Of a stretch of DNA of 64,000 nucleotides, positions 20,326 to 30,049 are shown one piece after another. The notes beneath the pieces are model-generated. The model was not told where the DNA came from. It saw only the letters and a program-made list of their open reading frames with translations, and made no database searches. Source of the stretch: Symbiodinium sp. CCMP2592 (taxonomy: Eukaryota > Sar > Dinophyceae > Suessiales > Symbiodiniaceae). A program made the position numbers and the translations under genes. The stretch lies in contig CAJNDT010003535.1 in NCBI GenBank assembly GCA_905221615.1, positions 560,001 through 624,000 on the forward strand, written 5' to 3'. Numbering within the stretch: position 1 is the stretch's first letter; each line of letters starts with the position of its first letter.

Positions 20326-23300
20326 TCATCGTAACCACTCTGTGCCACGATACTCGGTCTCTTCTCGTTGGCCTCGCACACATTTCTGGCACACGTCGCG
20401 TTCCTGAAACCTCGTCGAGGAATTTAAGGTCGAACACGATCTTGAAGCATGAACACACGTCCCCTTAGGCGCCATGTACACTTTCTTGGGAACATCGCCC
20501 AAGAGCTCGCACTGCGTTGCTGCTTCCCTTGTCCTCGGAGCTCTTCCGGAACGGTTGACCAGCGAAGGCCGTTCGTTCCATACTGGATCGTCCCAACTTG
20601 ACATAGGCGCAGCTGAGGGAATCTTCGTGCCCTTTCTCGTAGGTCTTTCTTGAACCGGTTGAGGAGGTGGAGGAGCTGCACATGGTTCCTCCTCCTCTGG
20701 CCTCATTCCTGCAGAGCACGTAGGGTCTGGGGCAAAACTGGATGTCCTTCTTGAGCGAGAGGAGGAAACATTCATCCCAACAGCCTCAGATACATCCGAA
20801 CCACACAGGCCCGCCAGGTGGATCAAATCCACCCGCTCTTCTCGCGACAGCGTCTCCGGATCCCTCTGCAGCAAGGCACTCAACGTCCTCAGCTCGACCT
20901 TTGAAAGTCGCTGACGATCTCGCGAGGTCTCGAGGCTTTTCAGCCTTACCGCCTCACTTCTTCCTTTGATCACGCCCTTGCAGCCTTCCCATATTGCAAC
21001 AGCACATATCACCAGCATTGTAACCAGCACGTACAATTCCCAGGAGCTACTTATCGCAAGGGGCTCCGGAAGCGGGTCAGTTTCGGAAATCCTATGACCC
21101 TGTACGCTAGCTATAATGTGAGCTAAAACCAATAAGCCGGTACAGCAACCCAAATTACCCCCGTGGGCTGGTGGTGGTGGCTGTGGTCTTGTGGTTCGTT
21201 GCTCTGGCGTTGCATGGTGTTCTACTGTTGCAAGATGCTGCTGCTCTGCTGTTGTAGGGTGCTGCGGCTGATCTGCTGGAGCTTGAAGGCACCGAACACA
21301 TTCTTTGGCGTCTTCTCCCCGAGGTAGATCTTCCTTGCGCCCAAGTCCCCACCTTCGCATGAGCATCTCCATTCTTTTTGACGGCAGGATCTTGGTAAGA
21401 CCATCTGCCAACTGCCACTCTCCCGGGCAATAGGCAATGCGCGCCCATCCCTCTTGGATCCTTTGCCGTAGTGCCGCCGCCCTCACCTTCAGGTGGCGTG
21501 TTCGCCAGCTCCCTCCTTCTTCAGAAGCCAGCGTGATCGCTGCCGAGTTGTCGACTCTAACTTCTCTTGATAGAGGGACAATTCCAACGTCCGACAACAT
21601 AGCATCGATCGAGTAGGTCAGCGTCGCCCCTTCCGACGCCTCAAGCAACTCAGTCTCCGCGCTGCTGGTTGTTACCAGCGACTGCCGGCTGCTTTTCCAT
21701 GCGACCGGTGACCCTGCCCAAAACACGACTGCACCACCATGGCTCTTTTCCCCATCTGAGGAGTAGCTGCTGTCGGTGTAAGTCACCAAGTCCGGACTGC
21801 CCCCAGCGAAGAAACTCAGCTTCCATTGCTTCGTCGCGTTCAGGTAGGCAAGGGTCTTGCGGCCTATGGTCGCAACTCTCTCTGGGTCTTTCGTCGTCAG
21901 GCTACCCATCACGCTCACCGTGTAGGACAGATCTGGCCTGCATCGCTGGGCCAGCCATGCCAGCTCTCCAGTTATCGACTGGGCGGCACGTAGGTGTTCT
22001 TGGGTGTACATGGTGGGGTATGCCTCGGGATCCATTGCCATCCACTCCTTGGCCGACGGCAACAGGGACTTCTCAGTGGGGCTCACCGCGTGTTGTCGTA
22101 GAAGCTCTTCAATGTACCCCTCCTGGTCCAAGGTGTAGCTTGTGATCTCCCCTTCTTCGTTTGTCTCCTGCCTGATTTCCATTCCTAAAAACCGCACGGA
22201 GGTGGAGGACTCGGCATACTGACACGGCGTGACCTCCCAGGTTGCAGCCATCCACTCGTAGGCCTCATTCGTCACCCATCGTGGTCCCAGGATAAGGAAA
22301 TCATCAACGTAGACGATCATCAGCCCTATCGTGGTCTCTCCATCTGGGCCTTTGATCTGCCACACGTCAGCGTCGGCTTGTCCTTGGATGAAGGTGAGGC
22401 CGCTCTCGGTCTTTGCCTGCTTCATCTTCTGCGTCCTGTGGTCACTCCACCATCGAGGGGAAGATCTAAAGCCATACAGGGCAGTTTGCACTACCCAAAT
22501 CTCATCGGCTTCTGCCAAGCCGGCCTTGACCAACGCTATCGGTGGTCGCAGCGCCAACCTCGTTCCATCTGGCACTGGAGCTCTGAGAAATGCGCTGACC
22601 ACATCCCCAGTGCATGCGCTCCAGCGGTTCCGCGCCGCCTCCGCGATGCCTAGCCGCACTGCTTCTGCCACCGCACCTCCAGAGTAGTTGATCTCGTTGT
22701 CGGCCTTCGGCTGGAAGTTTCCGCACGACACGATCCTGGCTTTTCTTCGGAACCTCGTACCTTCCTTTGTCGGAGGTTTCACTGTGAATACGGCTTTGCC
22801 CGGAACTATCACAGCTCCTGGCTGAGCCATATAGTCCCGCGCTGCTTTGCCTCGCAATCTTTTGACCGCGCCGATATTCTCCAAAGTGCTGACCTCGGCA
22901 TTCAAGGCGGGGATCCACTCGGCAATGGCCTCCTCGACCTCCTTCGGGTGGACCGTGTGGACCACCCTCAGATCACCCTCCAGCTCCGCAAGGATCTTCT
23001 CGATACCCTTGGTGTAGAGGTTTTCCACCGCCGCCTTCGAGCATCTCGTGATGTCCTCGTCCACTTCCACTGGGGAGTCTCTTTCACTGAGGTCCCCCAG
23101 ACAATCGCCTTCGTGCACTTCAAACTCCATGTGGCGGGTTTGCTCCGCCTCCTCTTGGATGGCCCTTAGCTTCGCATCGAAGTCTTCTTCATCAGGCACA
23201 GCGAAACCACACTCAATCAGCTCCTCCCTCATCTCTGCGGTGAGCTTCCTCCACAAGTTGATAGTGTGTCCCGCGACCAAAATGCGAAGTCCCTCTGTTC

Positions 23301-23850
23301 CCTGAATGGGACTATGCCATCTCCGAGGATTCACCTTCACGGGCTCCGTGAGCATGTGGATCTGGCCTGGAACCTCAGCTCCGTTGACGTCCATAGCATG
23401 ATATTTTCCACGAAACACATCGCCCGGCTGAAGCTCCTCCCACACGCCTGCGCCCTTTGTTGTCCTCAGAGGAGATATAAGGTTGTAGGAGTGCTTGTCG
23501 TTGAAGGAGTCCCTGTGCGTTGGCATAACCGCATTCCTCACAATTGTTGCCGACGTGAACGCCTCCATTGGGAAGTCCATCTTCAGCAACTGGGTCACCT
23601 TCTCCGTGAGCTGCGGGGCCTCCTTTGTGTACTTCGTTATGCCAAACTTTCCCCCAAAGTTAAAAGCCCCAACTGTTGAGTAGCTGGTGTCCTCGCGGTC
23701 GCCGTCCTCAACAGTCAGCTGCGGCCTTTTCACCTTGTGCACTGGATCCTTTTCCATCAAGTCCAAGATCTCCTTCACAAGAGCGGCTCGCTCCTTCGCA
23801 TCTGATAGCGAGCCCATCTTCACCAATGGGCCCCTTTTTGAGTAACCTTC
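20326..23850 (-). CDS. pol: Copia Pol C-terminal part: RT, RNase H, membrane/zinc tail
   Basis: A single frame of about 1,170 codons ending in TGA. Counted from the TTG at 23826: residues about 340-580 are RVT_2-type reverse transcriptase with the YVDD catalytic motif at 506-509; 680-800 is RNase H with D685, E724 and D759 as likely acidic residues. After the RNase H come about 350 extra residues: a Cys/His-poor Gln/Pro linker, two hydrophobic stretches (892-909 and 930-947), and a C-terminal zinc-ribbon-like motif, VYMAPKGTCVHASRSC followed by CQKC. The N-terminal 300 residues belong to the long linker after integrase. No ATG is needed: the frame is entered from the upstream integrase frame by a +1 shift at an A5-G4-C3 run (23825-23840). 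Confidence 0.93.
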   Translation of the reverse strand, partial: EGYSKRGPLVKMGSLSDAKERAALVKEILDLMEKDPVHKVKRPQLTVEDGDREDTSYSTVGAFNFGGKFGITKYTKEAPQLTEKVTQLLKMDFPMEAFTSATIVRNAVMPTHRDSFNDKHSYNLISPLRTTKGAGVWEELQPGDVFRGKYHAMDVNGAEVPGQIHMLTEPVKVNPRRWHSPIQGTEGLRILVAGHTINLWRKLTAEMREELIECGFAVPDEEDFDAKLRAIQEEAEQTRHMEFEVHEGDCLGDLSERDSPVEVDEDITRCSKAAVENLYTKGIEKILAELEGDLRVVHTVHPKEVEEAIAEWIPALNAEVSTLENIGAVKRLRGKAARDYMAQPGAVIVPGKAVFTVKPPTKEGTRFRRKARIVSCGNFQPKADNEINYSGGAVAEAVRLGIAEAARNRWSACTGDVVSAFLRAPVPDGTRLALRPPIALVKAGLAEADEIWVVQTALYGFRSSPRWWSDHRTQKMKQAKTESGLTFIQGQADADVWQIKGPDGETTIGLMIVYVDDFLILGPRWVTNEAYEWMAATWEVTPCQYAESSTSVRFLGMEIRQETNEEGEITSYTLDQEGYIEELLRQHAVSPTEKSLLPSAKEWMAMDPEAYPTMYTQEHLRAAQSITGELAWLAQRCRPDLSYTVSVMGSLTTKDPERVATIGRKTLAYLNATKQWKLSFFAGGSPDLVTYTDSSYSSDGEKSHGGAVVFWAGSPVAWKSSRQSLVTTSSAETELLEASEGATLTYSIDAMLSDVGIVPLSREVRVDNSAAITLASEEGGSWRTRHLKVRAAALRQRIQEGWARIAYCPGEWQLADGLTKILPSKRMEMLMRRWGLGRKEDLPRGEDAKECVRCLQAPADQPQHPTTAEQQHLATVEHHATPEQRTTRPQPPPPAHGGNLGCCTGLLVLAHIIASVQGHRISETDPLPEPLAISSSWELYVLVTMLVICAVAIWEGCKGVIKGRSEAVRLKSLETSRDRQRLSKVELRTLSALLQRDPETLSREERVDLIHLAGLCGSDVSEAVGMNVSSSRSRRTSSFAPDPTCSAGMRPEEEEPCAAPPPPQPVQERPTRKGTKIPSAAPMSSWDDPVWNERPSLVNRSGRAPRTREAATQCELLGDVPKKVYMAPKGTCVHASRSCSTLNSSTRFQERDVCQKCVRGQREETEYRGTEWLR

Positions 23851-26800
23851 GTGCCGGTCTCAAAGGTAGCACATCGATCTCGTCCTCGTCTTTCAAAGCT
23901 CCGGGATCATGTAGTCGAGCTCGTAGGTGGGTTGTGACCGTGAAGCGTTTAGTCTCGTCTTCCAAAATGGCTGATCCGCCATTCACATCCCACACCGGCC
24001 CCATGTAGACCCCCTTTGTCCAATGAGGTAGCAGATCGTGTCGACCACCATCCCCGTACCTTTTCTTCTTGATTGCCACTCTGGTTCCATAGGGACAGGG
24101 AACCCGAGGATCTTCTGGTCGGAGTCGTTCTTCACGTTGTCGATGGGCTGCTGCCTCCATTGCGGTGGCCCAGTGCTCGGTCCCCATTCCAGCCGAGCGC
24201 AACAGCGTTCGAGCTCGCCCTTTGAGAAACCGCACTGCTCTTTCGGCTGTTCCATTGCTTTGGGGGGCTTGCCCCTCCGTTCTTGTGAGCCAGATATTGT
24301 TATCCAGCGTCCACGCCCTCAAAGCCGGCGACCTTAACTCATGAGCTCGATCTGAATGGATTCTGAGGACTGGGAGATTTTCTTGTCGTAGCTGTAGCAC
24401 CACCTCTTGGATCGCCCTCATAACCTCCTTTCCGGTCTTCGTCTTGAGGGGCTTGATGAAATAGAGGTGGTCGATGGGAATCTCGTGGTTCCCTTCCAGC
24501 GGCTCATCATCTGCCGCCGTCTTCGCTTGGTCCTCAGCCACCAATTCGTCGTCGTCCCATAGTTTATCCGCCGCCTTCATTGCTTGGATTTTCGGGTCCA
24601 GGTCCTCGCTCCCCTCGGGTTCCGACAGCTCTATGTCTGCCAGCTCAGATTCAAGTAGTGCCCGCTGCGCCTCCTCATCCAAAGGCTCATCAGACCCCTC
24701 CTCAGCACCCAAATCTGAGAAGTCGTACTCCAAGGAGGCCATGTCGCCTGGCTCTGGTTCAGGAGAGTCAGGGAACCTGGGCATTGAGTAGGAAGCCGCC
24801 AAGAAAAACCGGTACCCCCTTCCATGGGTGTTTCTGCTTTTGATCCTCATGGGGCCCCCAACGTCCACGCTGAGGACGTAGGCGCTTTTCTGCTTGGTGC
24901 GCCTATGCTGTTTTCCAGACCCCATCATCATCACGCAGTACTCACAGTCCTTTCTAAAAGGTACATGATCTCTTTTAACATGTAGCTTCCATCCTTGCTC
25001 CGCTGTTAGCTTTCGTAGCTCTTCTTGCGGCTGCCACACAGCGGTTGAAGCCACTCCAGCCAATTGCAACGCCGTCACCAACGATCTTCTCACCTTCGCT
25101 GCGGCTGCACTCCACGACATAGACGAAGGTCCTGGCTGGTCCCCTCCATCTTGCATGAACTCCTTCAGGTTGAGATTGTCGCAGATTGTAATTGCAGCTC
25201 CTTTTCGATCCTCCTCCCCGGTTGCCCCTATTGTCGTAGTAGTCGCTCCCAAAGGTTTCACCACCTCAAGGAATTCCGTCATCATAGGGGTTTGCCACGC
25301 GTCAATTCCATCTTTTGCTTCGGAAACCCCAGTAGGATCTCCCGGGTTGCTCATCATCCAACCCACCGGCCTTCCCTTGGAGCACGTGTGAGCTACCAGG
25401 TACAAAAGGATCTGCCTTGCGGTGAGCGAGGTCTCCTTGTTCACATAGTACATCTCCGTTGGAGACAACCCGGTGATCCCATAGGGCTCCTCTTTGGTTC
25501 TCCAAGGCTTCGCATTCTTTTCTTTCACATACGGCCTGGGATCATATGTCTTCGCCGGCGGGCTCCCGATCACCGCCTTGACCCTTGAAGTCATTGCACC
25601 CCACATCAGTGCCTTGTAAGCCGGGCCCCGCATGCTCCAGCCACCATGCAACAGAATCTCCACGTTGATGATCACGACCTCCGAGTTGGTGTCAACGTTC
25701 ACCTGGCCATTCAGCGACTGCACTGGGTCCTGCTTCAAGTTCTTGCCACCGTAAAGGTTTAGAACCCAGGCTTTGGACCGCATCAACTTCTTCCGGATTC
25801 TCCTTGACACAGGGAGGCCCTTCAGGTACTCCCAGCCAGATTTATCATTCGCCTCCACATTCGGAACCATTCCCATCAGCACCTCTTCAGGGAGTCCCTT
25901 GAAAATGGGCGATTTGTAGAGGGCCTGCAATCCGTCCACAACGCACCCTTCGGAGGCGTAGGCCGCGAGGTCTTGTCTCCAGTCCTCAGTTTTCGCCTCC
26001 ATCATCCGAATCGCGTTGAGGCGGTCCTGCAGCTCCAGTGTCCTTTGGCGGAGCTCGTCCATCCTTCGCGACTCTAGCTCTGAGATCAACATTGCCGCCT
26101 GCACTGGGTCCGCTATCTCTGGGCAACCTGCTCGGATTCTCGTGCGGATGGTGCCGTACTTGGGGTGCTTCAGCATCAAGCCCCCTCGCGTCCACTTCAA
26201 GGTGCACCCGAGAAACTCAACGAGCCCCCCTAGGGGCAATATGGTCTGCGCTTCCTTCCCCTGGGCTGGATCCAGGATGATACTTCCTGCTGGGGTCTGA
26301 CGTAGTAGGCGCTTCTCATCTCCAGCCAGCACCACGGGTACCTCCTTGCTCGTGAGGTGCTCTCGTTCATCTCGAGCGGGCCTCAGGACGTGCGTTGCTC
26401 CTGAGTCAAGAAGAGCACCGCGACTTTCATCTTCAGTGGTTTGCGGCGTGCTCACCTTGAGGGCCTTTAGCTTCATCTCGTCGAGCTGGCGCTGGATGGA
26501 CTCATATGTTGGTGCCCCTGATGTGGTAGTGGTTGCTGGGGTTGTCGTTGCCATCATGGTCTTCAGCATTTGGTGGGCGTCGGTGAGGATCTGCTGGAGG
26601 TCCCCCGGGGGCTCCTTGCTTGAGCTCGCTGGGCTGCCAGCCGGTGACGGCTCGGGACCAGGTTGCGGTGGTTCCTTTTGACCACCTCCAGTTGCCAACG
26701 ATCTCGTAGCCGGGGAAGCCGCTGCCGTAGACGATGAAGTCACTGCCCCTCCGCCTTTATCTCCCTTCCCTTTGCCTTTGGGGCCAGAGGTAGGAGACTG

Positions 26801-27445
26801 CTGAGCTGGCTCTCCCTGCTTCTTCGTCGGGCAGTCCTTCTTCTGGTGTCCCAGGGCCGAGCATAGCAAACAACGTCCCGTTTTGGCCGTCGTCCCCCAA
26901 TCATGTTGGAACTGGCACTCCGCTCCTCGACGACATCCATCATCTGACTTTGCAAACCATTTGCAGAGCCTTTCCTTCTTGTCTGGCCTCGCCTTCGCCC
27001 CTGGTGTTGCCGTAGTAGCTGTCGTAGCGTCCGGCGTAGCGGCTGCGCTCTTGATCCTTGGTGCGGACCGCGAAGCTGTAGAGGTCGCTGTGCTTAGAAG
27101 TTCCATTTCAGCTTGCAAGTGCTTATGGAAGTCCAACATCGTTTCTTCAGTTGGATTACTGTCTAGCTGCAACCGATTTCTCATCATCGTTGTTCTCAGC
27201 CATACGTCTTGGTTCTTGACGAGGACCGGCGCCACAATCAGCGCCAGGCCTTTCACCATGAGCACAGGATCAGGCACCGCGACCGTCAAGTCCTTGGCCC
27301 TCGAGAACCACCTTCCCCACTTCCTCAACGCCTGCACGGCCAGCTCCGGAGTGGCCACTCCCTCCGGGGTTGTCAGCTGCTCCAGAAGGAGCGTTTTCTC
27401 TTGCTCACCTCCCGGTCTGTAGGTCGTGAGCAGCTTGAACACGAA
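23708..27445 (-). CDS. pol: Copia Gag C-terminus, protease and integrase
   Basis: 1,244 codons in the same frame as the upstream Gag segment, following a TGA at 27446-27448. Numbered from GTG at 27442: capsid-like helices 1-115; a CCCH finger 160-180 (C-x9-C-x5-C-x3-H); a CCHC knuckle 191-204; aspartic protease with LLDSGAT at 344-350; a module 585-705 with GSPP and SNPGDP motifs resembling a degenerate methyltransferase; integrase zinc residues H821, H826, C833, C836; and the DDE residues D860, D1031, E1067. A very acidic insert of about 110 residues separates the first two integrase aspartates. The frame ends shortly after the shift site used to enter the RT frame. Polyprotein processing by its own protease is expected from the family. 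Confidence 0.93.
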   Translation of the reverse strand, partial: FVFKLLTTYRPGGEQEKTLLLEQLTTPEGVATPELAVQALRKWGRWFSRAKDLTVAVPDPVLMVKGLALIVAPVLVKNQDVWLRTTMMRNRLQLDSNPTEETMLDFHKHLQAEMELLSTATSTASRSAPRIKSAAATPDATTATTATPGAKARPDKKERLCKWFAKSDDGCRRGAECQFQHDWGTTAKTGRCLLCSALGHQKKDCPTKKQGEPAQQSPTSGPKGKGKGDKGGGAVTSSSTAAASPATRSLATGGGQKEPPQPGPEPSPAGSPASSSKEPPGDLQQILTDAHQMLKTMMATTTPATTTTSGAPTYESIQRQLDEMKLKALKVSTPQTTEDESRGALLDSGATHVLRPARDEREHLTSKEVPVVLAGDEKRLLRQTPAGSIILDPAQGKEAQTILPLGGLVEFLGCTLKWTRGGLMLKHPKYGTIRTRIRAGCPEIADPVQAAMLISELESRRMDELRQRTLELQDRLNAIRMMEAKTEDWRQDLAAYASEGCVVDGLQALYKSPIFKGLPEEVLMGMVPNVEANDKSGWEYLKGLPVSRRIRKKLMRSKAWVLNLYGGKNLKQDPVQSLNGQVNVDTNSEVVIINVEILLHGGWSMRGPAYKALMWGAMTSRVKAVIGSPPAKTYDPRPYVKEKNAKPWRTKEEPYGITGLSPTEMYYVNKETSLTARQILLYLVAHTCSKGRPVGWMMSNPGDPTGVSEAKDGIDAWQTPMMTEFLEVVKPLGATTTTIGATGEEDRKGAAITICDNLNLKEFMQDGGDQPGPSSMSWSAAAAKVRRSLVTALQLAGVASTAVWQPQEELRKLTAEQGWKLHVKRDHVPFRKDCEYCVMMMGSGKQHRRTKQKSAYVLSVDVGGPMRIKSRNTHGRGYRFFLAASYSMPRFPDSPEPEPGDMASLEYDFSDLGAEEGSDEPLDEEAQRALLESELADIELSEPEGSEDLDPKIQAMKAADKLWDDDELVAEDQAKTAADDEPLEGNHEIPIDHLYFIKPLKTKTGKEVMRAIQEVVLQLRQENLPVLRIHSDRAHELRSPALRAWTLDNNIWLTRTEGQAPQSNGTAERAVRFLKGRARTLLRSAGMGTEHWATAMEAAAHRQREERLRPEDPRVPCPYGTRVAIKKKRYGDGGRHDLLPHWTKGVYMGPVWDVNGGSAILEDETKRFTVTTHLRARLHDPGALKDEDEIDVLPLRPARRLLKKGPIGEDGLAIRCEGASRSCEGDLGLDGKGSSAQGEKAAADC

Positions 27446-27484
27446 TCAAAGCGATGACCCAGTAACCTTCTTCGTCACCATCTA
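27446..27484 (-). other. Two in-frame stop codons inside gag
   Basis: TAG at 27482-27484 and TGA at 27446-27448 are in the same reading frame, 12 codons apart. The intervening and flanking codons look like continuous capsid sequence (PAEVKS, stop, MVTKKVTGSSL, stop, FVFKLLTTYRPGG). Each stop is one transition from a sense codon (CAG, CGA). Confidence 0.85.
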
Positions 27485-28205
27485 GCTTTTCACCTCTGCC
27501 GGCAGAGCTCCCAGGATCATTCCCGCAGCCCTTGCATTGACCCGGCCATACTTTCCTTGCTCCAACCTTGAGTCCCGCGGCAAAGCCAGGGTGAGCTTCT
27601 CCATCGGCGTCGCAGTGACCCACTTCTTGTAGTGCTCGTCCGCCACCGCCCTCACTCCAGTCCACCATTCATGACTGGTGTCTGATAAGTCGCCCATGAT
27701 CGAGCCGACCTCCTCCAGCCAGTCCTGGATATCCACTGGGCTAGTGTCCTTTCCAGGAGGGTCCAGATGAGGAAGGGAAGATATCCCTGGTTTCACGAGC
27801 TCGGGACCGTCATTCTTGTCCATCTGGCGAAGTTGTACTTCTTGCAGTTGCCGCATGCCTGTAGCGATCACACCCAAAAGTTCCATTGGGGTTGGCTGTG
27901 TTGTCGTCTCGGCGTCTGGACTCTTGGATCTGGCATCATTCTTTCCGGACCCCTCCTGACCCGAACGACCCTGTGACATCGGCTCTTGTGGATCCACCGC
28001 ATGCGAAGCTTGATCACCTTGAGGTACGTACTGAGAGTGCAACGCCCGATCTCCATGAGGTACATCTTGAGAGTGCGACGCCCGATCTCCATGAGGTACT
28101 CCTTGCGAGTGCGACGCCCGATCTCCTTGAGGTACTCCTTGCGAGTGCAAAGCCCGATCTCCTTGAGGTACTCCTTGCGAGTGCAACGCCCGATCTCCAT
28201 GAGGA
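27482..28205 (-). CDS. gag: Copia Gag middle part
   Basis: The frame that follows the truncated repeat unit: the rest of the 12-residue repeats, then SHAVDPQEPMSQGRSG, then a capsid-like segment with WLEEVGSIMGDLSDTSHEWW and EHYKKWVTATPMEKL, ending at TAG (27482). The tryptophan-rich segment is typical of the capsid part of dinoflagellate copia Gag as far as I know the family (from memory, unverified). Confidence 0.8.
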
Positions 28206-28672
28206 CGCCCGATCTCCATGAGGTACTCCCTGAGAGTGCAACGCCCGATCTCCATGAGGTACTCCCTGAGAGTGCAACGCCCGATCTCCATGAGGTACTC
28301 CTTGCGAGTGCAACGCCCGATCTCCATGAGGTACTCCCTGAGAGTGCAAAGCCCGATCTCCATGAGGTACTCCTTGCGAGTGCAACGCCCGATCTCCATG
28401 AGGTACTCCCTGAGAGTGCAAAGCCCGATCTCCATGAGGTACTCCTTGCGAGTGCAAAGCCCGATCTCCATGAGGTACTCCTTGCGAGTGCAACGCCCGA
28501 TCTCCATGAGGTACTCCCTGAGAGTGCAAAGCCCGATCTCCTTGAGGTACTCCCTGAGAGTGCAAAGCCCGATCTCCTTGAGGTACTCCCTGAGAGTGCA
28601 AAGCCCGATCTCCTTGAGGTACTCCCTGAGAGTGCAAAGCCCGATCTCCTTGAGGTACTCCCTGAGATCTGA
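28020..28672 (-). repeat. 36-bp tandem array inside gag
   Basis: About 18 units of 36 bp, each coding SQGVPQGDRALH in the gag frame. Two other frames of the unit are also open (for example EYLMEIGRCTRK), and long frames run through on both strands. One unit (28192-28210) lacks 17 bp and shifts the frame. Confidence 0.95.
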
Positions 28673-29684
28673 CATTCGCCTCGGCGATCGCTTGTAGCTC
28701 ATTTCGCTCTCGCCTGAGTTGGTCCACTTGCTGTCGTAGGCCCATCGTTTCATCACGATGCTGGTTCATGAACTCCTGGAGCTGCCTTTGAACTTCGGCC
28801 TGCACTGCTGATGAAGCCGTGGACGCTGAACCTCCATGTTCGGGTTGTGGTGGTACTCCATAGAGCGTAGGTGCTTCCATTTCCAAGGCCCTCAAACGCT
28901 GCATCTGTTCCGCACTGAACAGGCTTGTGGATGCCATCCGCCTTTCGGATCTACTCTGACTCGGCAGTTCCTCCGGTGGAGAGAAATTCAAAGCCTGCAC
29001 CAGATTCCTTCGTGCCCTCGGGGACATCTGCTGGATGCGCTGCGGCGTGTGCTGTGCTTGTTGCTGAGGGAACATGAACTGTTGCATAGGTGCTGGCTGG
29101 TGATGCTGAGGCTGAGGTGCTGTTAGAGGTTGCTGGAGTGAAGGGGTTTCTTGGGTTCCCGTAATTCCCAAACCCTCTAAAACCCTTTCCTGCAAACCGC
29201 CCGCTCCCGTAGCCGTCGTCCTCAAGAAGTCAGTCAAACGCGCCACCCAGCGAACGACTCGACCTTGGTCTCCAGCAGCTCCATACATAACTTCCACGTC
29301 CCACGTCCTCGTCGCTTCGCGCGCCGAATCCGGTTCCGGGAGACTTCTTCCCGGTACTCCGTTGGTGCTAGCCTCCATCGCCAGCCGTTGAGTCGACTCT
29401 GGTGATAAAAACGGCCTGTCCACTGTCCCAGCGTCCACATCTGCCAGCGCCTCCACATGGGTCCTCGGTCCCACATGCCGCTCGGCACTCAGTCCCACAG
29501 GGGCAGCTTCTGTAGCCGCTCTCTCTCGCATCACTTCCCTTCGATGCCCTAAAGGGGCCGGGGGGACTCCGTTCGGCAGCTCTGGCCTGTCATGGTGAAG
29601 CCCTTGGCCCATTGCTCCATAAGCCGGGCCCATAGCTTCTCCTTCCAGAACTGGTAGTCGCGCATCTCGAGCTTGGGAACTCAT
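28205..29684 (-). CDS. gag: Copia Gag N-terminal part
   Basis: Start chosen at ATG 29684, which lies just inside the element and within the primer-binding site (GGTTATGAG). An upstream ATG at 29762 lies in the LTR. The first 370 residues have a basic/hydrophilic N-terminus, a Gln/Pro-rich stretch (APQPQHHQPAPMQQFMFPQQ) and a coiled-coil-like part (RQLQEFMNQHRDETMGLRQQ). The 12-residue repeats follow until the 17-bp deletion breaks the frame. Confidence 0.85.
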
Positions 29685-29688
29685 AACC
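29680..29688 (-). other. Primer-binding site (half-tRNA-Met type)
   Basis: The minus-strand sequence directly after the 5' LTR is GGTTATGAG, complementary to CTCATAACC, the anticodon loop and stem of a methionine tRNA. Drosophila copia is known to prime with an internally cut initiator tRNA fragment at a comparable GGTTATG site. Confidence 0.7.
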
Positions 29689-30044
29689 TGTGAAAGTCTT
29701 GAAGGGCTTGAGGAGTTCGAACGGGTTCGTCTTCGGTACAACGTGGTTGTCGAAAGGCTCACGGCGCCTTAAAACCAGCTCTCGACCATCAACCCTTCGC
29801 GCACTCCTATCGAATTTTTCCACGCAAGAGCATGTCAGCAAGCTTCTTTACAGTGCCTGCTATGCCAGTGACGGCTGTGCTTCTGCCGATCATGGCTGTG
29901 CTTCTGCTGATCATGCCTGTCTTTCTGCCGATCATGGCATGTTTTCCGCTTGAGCATGCGGATCAGCAACGATCATTAACAGCTCCACTGTTAGTCTATA
30001 CACATGACCGTTCAAACTCAAGGCTGCATGCAGAGGTTTCTTCA
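29689..30044 (-). repeat. 5' LTR of the copia element
   Basis: Same 356 bases as 19934-20289 except position 30015. Confidence 0.97.
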
Positions 30045-30049
30045 TACTC
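30045..30049. other. Right copy of target-site duplication (TACTC)
   Basis: Matches 19929-19933. Confidence 0.9.

Larger units (their letters stand above)
19934..30044 (-). mobile_element. Complete Ty1/copia LTR retrotransposon
   Basis: A 10,111-bp element on the minus strand with 356-bp LTRs, 5-bp target duplication, primer-binding site, polypurine tract and the copia order Gag, protease, integrase, RT, RNase H. The LTRs differ at one of 356 positions (20260 G versus 30015 A), which implies very recent insertion. The coding region nevertheless has a truncated repeat unit, two in-frame stops and one frame change, so this copy may depend on proteins from relatives, or on recoding, or may contain assembly errors. 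Confidence 0.97.

Noticed and set aside
27767-28697. Long plus-strand frames opposite gag (for example 228 codons)
   Set aside because: Antisense shadows of the 36-bp repeat, which is open in several frames.
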